This document shows, in pieces, positions 56,344 to 64,000 of a stretch of DNA of 64,000 bases. Numbering within the stretch: the stretch's first letter is position 1; each line of letters opens with the position of its first letter. The translations under genes were made by a program, and so were the position numbers. This DNA comes from Primulina eburnea (taxonomy: Eukaryota > Streptophyta > Magnoliopsida > Lamiales > Gesneriaceae), in NCBI RefSeq assembly GCF_022965805.1, contig NC_133101.1, positions 21,972,868 to 22,036,867 on the forward strand, given 5' to 3'. Under the pieces are notes generated by a model, which was given only the letters and a program-made list of their open reading frames with translations, ran no database searches and was not told the origin of the DNA.

Positions 56344-59300
56344 ATGTCATCAATTCGCAACCCGTTTTCGGTCATTCTCGAAAAACACATACTAACCGGA
56401 CCAAACTATATCACTTGGCTAAGAAACTTAAAGATTGTCTTGAACTCGGAGAAAATCGCATACACACTTACTGAGTCGCCCCCTGATGAGGCTCCGACTG
56501 ACTGCAGTCCCGAGGAACTGCAGACCTACAAGGATTGGTGCGACCATGACTTGAAGGCCAAGTGTTACATGCAAGCTTCAATGAACGATGAGCTGCAAAG
56601 GCGATTCGAGGATGCAAAGAATGCTGCTGACATTCATATGCACCTCAAGGAGCTCTTCGGAGAGCAGACTCGGCCTTTGAGGCATGCCACAGTAAAGGAG
56701 CTCATCACTTTACGCATGCGAGATGGGACTTCGGTCCATGAGCATGGCCTAAAGTTGATTGGGCTCGTGGATAAACTCGTAGGCATGGATTTGATCTTGC
56801 CATCGGAGTTGACCACGGATGTGTTGCTGTTGTCATTGCCCAGCTCTTTCGATCCTTTTGTCGTGAACTTCAATATGAACAAGCTTGAGCCCAGCCTTGA
56901 AGAGTTGGTGAACATGCTTGTGACCTTTGAGTCCACGATCAAGAAGGAGAAGCCGGTTCTTTATGTGGGCTCTTCATCTGGCACGAAGACTGGTCCACCT
57001 GGGAAGGGAAAGAAGCGTTCTTTCCAGCGTACCAAGAAGAGCGAGCCCTTGAAGAGGCAGACTTCGAGTCCCATCGTGGCAGCCGCGCCAGCCAAGGCTG
57101 AGAAGACAGTCGACATCTGTCATCACTGCAAGAAGCCTGGACATTGGAGGCGTAACTGCAGGGAATATCTTGCGCAGAAGGGTTCTGCCAAAGGTATGTT
57201 CTATATTGAAGTTAACATCTCGATTAACTCTACTTCTTGGGTATTGGATACCGGCTGTGGCTCACATCTCTGTAATGATTTGCAGGTGATGGGAAGAAGT
57301 AGGAGGCTCCGAGAGGGTGAGACCTTCTTGAGGATGGGCAATGGGGCAAGAGTTGCTGCCAAGGCCATTGGAGATGTTTATTTAATATTGAACAATGATT
57401 TTAAGCTTATTTTGAGAGATGTTTTGTATGTACCAGACTTGGTTAAAAACATTATTTCCATTTCGATGCTTGATATTGATGGATTTTCTTGTTTATTTTG
57501 CAAAGGTGTTTGCAATATTTATAAGAATGAATGTTTAGTTGGTACGGGTGAACTTGAAAACAATCTCTATACCTTAAAATTGAAAGATATTCCACTTAAC
57601 AATGTCCAAGCAATAACAACAACAAATAAGCGCAAACAAGATACTCTTAATTCGGCACAACTATGGCATGCTCGATTAGGTCATATTTCCCTAAGAAGGA
57701 TGAACAAGCTAGTGGGAGTTGGCATGTTTGATATGTCTGATATTAACGCTCTCACGACTTGTGAATCCCGTCTGAAAGGAAAGATGACCAAAATTCCCTT
57801 TAAGGGCCATGCGGAGCGAGCCAAAGGGTTATTGGATTTGATCCATACCGATGTGTGCGGTCCGCTTAGCATCACCACTAAGCATGGACATGCCTACTTC
57901 ATCACCTTTACCGATGACCATTCGAGGTATGGGTATGTGTATTTGATGAAATACAAGTCTGAAGCCTTTGAAAGGTTCAAAGAATTCAGAAGTGAAGTAG
58001 AGAAACAATTGGGACGAAGCATCAAGACACTTCGATCGGATCGAGGTGGTGAGTACTTGAGTGCCGAGTTCCAAGAGTATCTTAGAGAGAATGGGATTCT
58101 CTCGCAGTGGACTCCGCCCGCTACACCGCAGTTGAATGGTGTTTCGGAGCGTCGTAACCGGACCTTGATGGACATGGTTCGGTCTATGATGGGGTTCACA
58201 GAGTTGCCGCCATCCTTTTGGGGATATGCGCTTGAAACAGCGGCAATGTTGTTGAACAATGTCCATACAAAGGCAGTTGACAAGACTCCATATGAGATAT
58301 GGATGGGTAAGCCTCCCAAGTATTCTTATCTAAGAATATGGGGGTGTCCTGCTTATGTGAAGCAGACAGTGGGAGATAAATTGGATAGTCGATCCATTTT
58401 ATGCTACTTTGTGGGATATCCAAGAAATTCCATTGGATATTATTTCTATCATCCCCAAGAAACAAAGGTGTTTGTTTCTAGGAACGCAACCTTTTTGGAA
58501 AAGGAATTTCTATTAGATAGAAAAGGCGAGATGATAGAACTCGAAGAGGTTCGAGAGGCACCCACAGTTGTAGAACCCACACCCAATGAGCTAAGTGAGG
58601 AGATACAAGCTCCTAGAAGAACCGAGAGAGTCTCGAGACCACCTGTGAGGTATGGTCTGCTTCTTGAAGAGGGCCATGATGAGCCTAATCTTGGATGTGA
58701 TCCAAGGACCTTCAAGGAAGCGTTATCGGATGCTGATTCATCCAAGTGGCTTGAAGCAATGGAATCTGAGATGAATTCCATGCATTCGAACCAAGTGTGG
58801 AATCTTGTGGATCCACCTGAGGGAACTGTTCCCATAGGGTGTAAATGGATTTACAAGAGGAAACTTGGGGCGGATGGGAAGGTATTGACCTTCAAAGCGC
58901 GATTGGTAGCAAAAGGGTATACTCAAAGACAAGGTGTTGACTATGAGGAAACCTTTTCTCCAGTTGCGATGTTCAAGTCCATTAGGATATTGCTAGCCAT
59001 AGCTGCATGGTATGACTATGAGATATGGCAGATGGATGTTAAGACAGCCTTCCTTAATGGGGATATTAAGGAAGAGATTTACATGTCTCAACCTGAGGGT
59101 TTCACATCTATCGGAAGTGAGCATATGGTATGCAAACTTCAAAGATCTATTTATGGTCTTAAGCAGGCATCGAGGAGTTGGAACCTCAGATTCGATAGTA
59201 CAATCAAAGAGTTTGGTTTTACTAAGAATCCTGAGGAACCCTGTGTGTATAAGAAGGTCAGTGGGAGTGCGGTGACATTCCTTGTTCTTTATGTTGATGA

Positions 59301-60276
59301 CATTCTACTCATTGGGAATGATGTAGGAATGTTGCAATCAACAAAGATATGGTTAGCAAGTAAGTTCTCAATGCAGGACTTGGGTGAAGCATCTTTTGTA
59401 TTGGGAATACAGATCTATAGAGATAGATCAAAAAGATTGCTTGGTCTCACCCAGTCCACATACATTGATACCATCGTGAAGCGGTTCTCGATGGATGAGT
59501 CCAAGAGAGGACATCTACCAATGTGTCATGGCGTGTCCCTATCCAAGTCTATGTCTCCCAAGACTGATGCAGAGATAGCGGCGATGACACGAATTCCGTA
59601 TGCTTCGGCTATTGGTAGTATCATGTATGGGATGATATCTACACGTCCTGACGTGGCATTTGCACTAAGTGTAGTGAGTAGATATCAATCCAACCCCGGT
59701 CTTCCACACTGGAAAGCTGTGAAAGACATCCTCAAGTATTTGAGAAGGACCAATAAGTTGTTTTTGGTCTATGGGGGTGGAGAACTAAAATTGGAAGGCT
59801 ATACCGACTCTAGCTTCCAAAGCGATGTTGATGACTCGAAGTCAACCTCCGGATTCATATTCATGCTCAATGGTGGTGCTGTCTCTTGGAAGAGTTCCAA
59901 GCAAGACAGTACTGCGGATTCCACCACTGAGGCAGAATACATTGCTGCATCGGCTGCAGCAAAGGAGGCTGTTTGGATTAGGAATTTCGTCCAAGAGTTG
60001 GGCGTCATTCCAAATGGAGTTGCTCCTATCCCGGTGATGTGCGACAACACGGGAGCCATAGCTCAGGCGAAGGAGCCAAGGTCTCATCAGAAGTCCAAAC
60101 ACGTATTGAGAAAGTACCACATCCTCAGAGAGATCGTGGAAAGAGGAGATGTCGTGATTGACAAAGTCGGCTCCGCAGATAATGTTGCTGATCCACTAAC
60201 TAAGCCTTTACCAGGACCATCGTTCGAGAAGCATCGCGAATCAATGGGTCTAAAGTATATAGGTAGTTGGCTCTAG
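56344..60276 (+). CDS. Copia gag-pol polyprotein, 1,310 residues, uninterrupted
   Basis: Makes the capsid and all enzymes for copying and inserting the element. Domains: gag (about 1-250); CCHC knuckle CHHCKKPGHWRRNC (259-272); aspartic protease with LDTGCGSHL (about 300); integrase zinc finger from HARLGH (about 443) to CESRLKGK (473-480); integrase core with HTDVCGP (about 501), LRSDRGGEY (about 565) and NGVSERRNR (about 600); RT with QMDVKTAFLNGD and YVDDILL (about 983); and RNase H with GYTDSS (about 1153), TEAEYIA and the final HRESMGLKYIGSWL. The ATG at 56344 is the first in the frame. The second Cys of the integrase HHCC finger is Arg476 (CGT; a single change from TGT), which may weaken integrase. 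Otherwise all catalytic motifs are present. Lineage is probably Tork-like (Tork/Angela/TAR) but not certain. Confidence 0.96.
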   Translation: MSSIRNPFSVILEKHILTGPNYITWLRNLKIVLNSEKIAYTLTESPPDEAPTDCSPEELQTYKDWCDHDLKAKCYMQASMNDELQRRFEDAKNAADIHMHLKELFGEQTRPLRHATVKELITLRMRDGTSVHEHGLKLIGLVDKLVGMDLILPSELTTDVLLLSLPSSFDPFVVNFNMNKLEPSLEELVNMLVTFESTIKKEKPVLYVGSSSGTKTGPPGKGKKRSFQRTKKSEPLKRQTSSPIVAAAPAKAEKTVDICHHCKKPGHWRRNCREYLAQKGSAKGMFYIEVNISINSTSWVLDTGCGSHLCNDLQVMGRSRRLREGETFLRMGNGARVAAKAIGDVYLILNNDFKLILRDVLYVPDLVKNIISISMLDIDGFSCLFCKGVCNIYKNECLVGTGELENNLYTLKLKDIPLNNVQAITTTNKRKQDTLNSAQLWHARLGHISLRRMNKLVGVGMFDMSDINALTTCESRLKGKMTKIPFKGHAERAKGLLDLIHTDVCGPLSITTKHGHAYFITFTDDHSRYGYVYLMKYKSEAFERFKEFRSEVEKQLGRSIKTLRSDRGGEYLSAEFQEYLRENGILSQWTPPATPQLNGVSERRNRTLMDMVRSMMGFTELPPSFWGYALETAAMLLNNVHTKAVDKTPYEIWMGKPPKYSYLRIWGCPAYVKQTVGDKLDSRSILCYFVGYPRNSIGYYFYHPQETKVFVSRNATFLEKEFLLDRKGEMIELEEVREAPTVVEPTPNELSEEIQAPRRTERVSRPPVRYGLLLEEGHDEPNLGCDPRTFKEALSDADSSKWLEAMESEMNSMHSNQVWNLVDPPEGTVPIGCKWIYKRKLGADGKVLTFKARLVAKGYTQRQGVDYEETFSPVAMFKSIRILLAIAAWYDYEIWQMDVKTAFLNGDIKEEIYMSQPEGFTSIGSEHMVCKLQRSIYGLKQASRSWNLRFDSTIKEFGFTKNPEEPCVYKKVSGSAVTFLVLYVDDILLIGNDVGMLQSTKIWLASKFSMQDLGEASFVLGIQIYRDRSKRLLGLTQSTYIDTIVKRFSMDESKRGHLPMCHGVSLSKSMSPKTDAEIAAMTRIPYASAIGSIMYGMISTRPDVAFALSVVSRYQSNPGLPHWKAVKDILKYLRRTNKLFLVYGGGELKLEGYTDSSFQSDVDDSKSTSGFIFMLNGGAVSWKSSKQDSTADSTTEAEYIAASAAAKEAVWIRNFVQELGVIPNGVAPIPVMCDNTGAIAQAKEPRSHQKSKHVLRKYHILREIVERGDVVIDKVGSADNVADPLTKPLPGPSFEKHRESMGLKYIGSWL

Positions 60277-60280
60277 TGCA

Positions 60281-60289
60281 AGTGGGAGA
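60281..60289 (+). other. Polypurine tract of the copia element
   Basis: AAGTGGGAG, directly before the 3' LTR start TGTTAGAG at 60291 and five bases after the gag-pol stop. Confidence 0.85.
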
Positions 60290-60290
60290 T

Positions 60291-62373
60291 TGTTAGAGTA
60301 GGTGCACGTCGAGCCAAGTGTTGGCCGACTGTTCACAATGAAACTCTTTGTATAAACGATCTTTATTTTAATAATATTTCAATTTATTAATTTGGCGCAT
60401 CTTTATCTTTATACCCATGCTAGTTGCATAGATAAAGTCCTTGAATATACAAATAGTAGAAAGAATATGAGATGCTCATATGATGAGTATCATGAAACTC
60501 ATATTTGGAATACTGTATATTCTAAACCGTTCCTAGTCGATTCAGCCGCCACTAAGAAGGATAAAGGCCGCTCGAGTTAGAGACTAGTATCTGCGATGTG
60601 AGTACCATGTTTCATTGGTAGGGGACATTGTGATGTCCGAGCATGCAGATAGGTGCTCCTTGTAGAGTGCACTGAACAACCCTCCATAAAAGGACTTTCC
60701 AAGTGGTTCTCACTTATCGAGTGGAATAGTCCTGGTTTATGGTTGTACAGAATTAGTCCTTATGACCCGGGACAACATTGAGACTCTATGTGCTAGCGTT
60801 TCACTTTGACTTGTTTACCGACTCTTATGGGGTCATTAGGTGGCAAGGTTGGGTGTTACGGCGAAACATATAGGAGTCGATGCATTGTAGTCGGGGATTC
60901 ACCGCTTACCTACGGGTATGGATATCCTATGTGTTTATCATGTATGTGTGGGTTGAAATCTCTGATCAGAGTATGGTGGTAATTATGAAAGGGGTTTCAT
61001 AGATTACACCATCGATGCAACCACGACATGACACATAGTATCGATTCATTGACAACTCTCGATAAACCAATAGTTGTCGAATCGGTCGGGATATATGAGT
61101 TGAAGGGACCGTACTGTACGCTAACCATAATTGAATGGTTCTTGCAGGCACTATCATGTGATACCTAGGGAATCACGTAAGCGATGCTGCTAGGCGCTTA
61201 ACGTGATTGGTTGGGTACTATCAGACTTGAGTTCTGACGTTCTTACTATCAAGGAGTTGATAAGTGAGAATGGAGCAATTGGGGTATGCTCGTATAAGGA
61301 CATGTTTAGTCCGAATCACATTGAGATGTGAACCCACGGCTAGTTGTATCAATGAACCATTGAGGGCCACACAAGTACTTGCTTAGTAAGTCCCGAAGAG
61401 AAGTAAAATAGTTCAATGTGTTGAACGGCTTATAAATGTGTTTATAAGCGTAAAGAAAATTAGAAGTATGACTTCTATGAGAGAAATATAAATTTTAATT
61501 TATGGAAGTGTTCCTAAGATTAAAATTTGGCCAAGAAAATAATGTAGTTGAAAATTGTGATTTTCATAAACATTGTTGTGGACTAAATTAAATTAATTCA
61601 AGTGTTGAATTAATTAAACACTAGTGGACCTAGTAGAGTCTAAATAATTAAATTAATTCAAGTGTTGAATTAATTAAATAATATTGAGTCTTGTAGAGCT
61701 CAATTTAAATAATTATTTAACTAGTGGGACTTGAGTAAAATCAAGTAATATTTAATTTATCTCAAATGTGTTTGGGATAATAAAATTTAGTCTATGGTTT
61801 TTTTAATGTGTTAAAAAACCATATTATATACAAGTGAGACATGTAGGGATTGCATGCTTGGGAGGTGAAGAGCCTTGATTACTTTTTAATAAAATATTCA
61901 AAAAGCATGCAACTTTTGAGAGACAACTTTTGTAACACCCAAGGCTAATCTTCCCTCTCCCAATTCACTTCACTTGGCCGAAATTCCTAGAGGATTTTCT
62001 CTCCATTTTTCTTTCTCTTTTGTTCTTCATTTTCTTGGAGCAAAAATCATCTCTTTGAAAAATCCTCAAGTTTTTCTAGTGCAAAACTTGAGGGGACTTA
62101 TCTTGGTAAAGTGGTGGGCCTAATTCTTGAAGAGGAAGGAGGTTTGCTTGTAGATCTTATCTTGCCAAGAAGAGCTTAGTTGCTTGCAACTAAGTTGGAG
62201 CCATCATCAACTTCTTGAAGTTGATAGGTAACAAACTTTCTAACACCCTATGCATGTTTTTAAGTTTGTTTTGTAAATATTGCACCAAAACTCTAGGGGG
62301 CCGAAAATTTGTGCATAAAATTTAATTTTTCGCTTCCGTTGCGTTTCCGGCCTCCGTAACCGGTCCGCTTTCA
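60291..62373 (+). repeat. 3' LTR of the young copia element
   Basis: 2,083 bp, the same length as the 5' LTR and almost identical, at a constant offset of 7,830. Confidence 0.96.
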
Positions 62374-62378
62374 TTATT
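62374..62378. other. Target-site duplication TTATT (right)
   Basis: Directly after the CTTTCA end of the 3' LTR; pairs with 52456-52460. Confidence 0.93.
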
Positions 62379-62480
62379 TACATCCGCTCTCTGTTTATTC
62401 AATAAAATTATTCTCGTGTGTTCATAATTAATTTCCGCTGCAGTGTTGTATACTGGTGTTGACAACACCTAAGCACAACA
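62379..62480 (+). repeat. LTR of the SIRE-like copia element (right part)
   Basis: Continues from 52460: TTTCCGCTGCAGTG then GGTGTTGACAACACC, an LTR-end style with the GTTG-CAAC palindrome also seen near 52200. The exact end (about 62466-62480) is uncertain. Confidence 0.45.
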
Positions 62481-63109
62481 TCAAATTATGACACATTATT
62501 TATTAAATATTTGTTGTACATTTATGAGCGACAACCCTTTCACAAACAAAGCTGTTTCTTTTTCCATTTCTTATTTAATTTATCCATTTCGTTCTTTCGA
62601 AGTGTTGAGTTTATAATACTTTATATTCTATCACGTGATTCAACCAAACAAATATATAAAAAAACCATTTTGAGATAAAAAGCTTCAACTATACCCTCCT
62701 ATATATATCAAAGTTTGTGGTTTTGCCCCACCACCATTTTTTCCCCAAATTTTAAATTATTTAAATTAAAATGATTATTAGAATATTTTGTTGTATCATT
62801 CAATCAACTTAAGCATATTTTGTGGAACGGCCTCTATTTTTTTTAATCTTAAATCATAAATTCTAAATTACTAAATAAAATAATTTAACATAATCATGAA
62901 TAATAATAATTTAACAATTTAAATCTCAAGTGCATATGATGAAATCCTAAATCATCGACTATACTTCCTAACTCAACCTTTAAAAAGATCAACTGACAAC
63001 AAAATAAAGCATAAAAATATATCTAATAAAAATCATTAACATTATATTTAAATCATTTATCTATTTAGCTAATGCGGAAACATAAAAGCCATCGGGTGTG
63101 TCCTGCTAC
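62481..63109. other. Intergenic, nothing recognised
   Basis: Very AT-rich sequence between the copia LTR and the CACTA end. No coding frame or RNA is supported. Confidence 0.5.
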
Positions 63110-64000
63110 CACTACAACAAAAACTTCAATCAACAACACTCATACGACAACGGTTTTCAAAAACCGTTGTCTTTCGGGATGGTTTTTTAACTACGACAAC
63201 GGTTTTTGAAAACGTTGTTGTTTCTTAGTGTTTTATTTGGTTAAAGACAACGGTTTTTGAAAAAACGTTGTCGTAGTTTCTAATTTTTTTTAAAAAAATG
63301 GGTAAATATATAGCGACGATTTTATAAATACCGTCGCGAAATTTAAATTTAGCGACGGTTTGAAATACCCGTCGGTAAATTGAGCGACAGTTCCACCCAG
63401 TTCGTCGCTATATTTGGCCACAGTTTTCATAAGACTGTCGCCGATTTACTTTAGCAACGGCTTAGGCTTTAACTGTCGCTCATAGCAACGGTTTTTTTAA
63501 TACCGTCGCACAAATGTCTATAAATATCCGCATTATTGTTCATTTTCCTCCACACCTCTAAGTCATTTCCTTAGTTTAACTTCTCAAATTTTTTATTCTT
63601 CCACGTTTTGTCTACGATTTTTCTTAAACTTAAATTTGAAGTTGCGATTTTTCTTAAACTTAAATTTGAAGTTAAAGATTATAAATATATTAATTTAGTA
63701 AGATTGTTAGTTTATTTTGTTAGGTTTATCGAATTATAAACGTAAATTTTTTTTTATTTTACGAAAACAAATAGCGACGGAAATCATAACATAACCGTGG
63801 CTAATTAGCGACGGGCTTCATAATAAACACCGTCGCTAATTGGCGACGGAATATAAATCCGTCGCTAACAGCGACGGAATAATTTATGCAAACCGTCGCC
63901 AAGTTTTTGTTTCACAACAGATTTTCAATGTTACGACAACGGTGTTTCACCGTCGTCTTTAGACGTCTATGACAACGGTTTTTCACCGTTGTCTTTGAGC
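63110..64000 (+). mobile_element. CACTA (En/Spm-like) transposon terminus, continuing past the window
   Basis: It starts CACTACAACAAAAAC at 63110, preceded by TAC (possible 3-bp target duplication). The subterminal DNA is packed with two kinds of short repeats in both directions: GACAACGGTTTT / AAAACCGTTGTC (63152-63175, 63197-63222, 63245-63275, 63934-63995) and GCGACGG / CCGTCGC (63312-63510 and 63773-63900). Such subterminal arrays are the transposase-binding sites of CACTA elements. The first repeat type reappears at 63934-63995, which suggests the other end is near and the element is short and non-autonomous. No transposase is visible. Confidence 0.75.

Larger units (their letters stand above)
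52461..62373 (+). mobile_element. Young Ty1/copia retrotransposon, complete, 9,913 bp
   Basis: LTR 52461-54543, primer-binding site, 1.8-kb leader, single gag-pol frame, polypurine tract, LTR 60291-62373, with the target duplication TTATT at 52456-52460 and 62374-62378. In 2,083 bp of LTR I saw two substitutions (53052/60882 and 53072/60902), so insertion is very recent. The reading frame is uninterrupted. It is nested in the LTR of an older copia element. Confidence 0.96.

Noticed and set aside
57829..58835. Minus-strand frames of 128-145 codons
   Set aside because: They are opposite-strand shadows of the copia integrase and RT coding sequence.

Overview
This is plant nuclear DNA, almost certainly from a flowering plant and probably a eudicot. 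The evidence is Ty3/gypsy chromovirus and Ty1/copia retrotransposons primed by initiator-Met tRNA, a Cassandra-type 5S-derived LTR, a CACTA transposon end, and broken introns-and-exons copies of two plant gene families: X8-domain (callose-binding-like) proteins and TCP11/SOK1-like proteins. There are no bacterial-style operons. I found no host gene that is convincingly intact; nearly everything is transposon or pseudogene.

Layout. (1) 1-5923 plus 15502-15852: the 3' part of an old, heavily mutated plus-strand Tekay-like chromovirus and its 3' LTR. (2) 5924-15496: a complete minus-strand Tekay-like element with 1.75-kb LTRs and the target duplication GTATC, nested in the LTR of (1). It carries two extra intact coiled-coil ORFs between its primer-binding site and gag. 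(3) 15853-20527: gypsy debris, comprising an RNase H fragment, a minus-strand gag, a 5S-containing Cassandra LTR and a 2.6-kb gypsy LTR joined at two primer-binding sites. (4) 20528-21829: unassigned, probably an LTR fragment. (5) 21830-38867: four X8-domain gene copies in two head-to-head inverted pairs, plus the 3' half of a TCP11-like pseudogene. A block of about 6.0 kb (23607-29632) is repeated almost perfectly at 32850-38867. (6) 36985-49963: the longer TCP11-like pseudogene on the minus strand, with an 8.4-kb non-coding LTR element (39147-47591, target duplication GCTAT) in one intron. (7) 50170-52460: AT-rich flank with a further copy of the TCP11 3' flank, then the 3' end and LTR of a SIRE-like copia element. 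(8) 52461-62373: a very young copia element with near-identical 2,083-bp LTRs, target duplication TTATT and an uninterrupted 1,310-residue gag-pol, nested in that LTR. (9) 63110-64000: one end of a CACTA-like DNA transposon that runs to the window edge.

The most unusual items are: the two coiled-coil ORFs upstream of gag, with acceptor-like sites before each start; the Cassandra/gypsy mosaic; a 5' half of initiator tRNA-Met embedded near the 3' end of the non-coding LTR element; and the double palindrome of X8 genes. All function statements are from motif reading alone; no alignment or database search was run.
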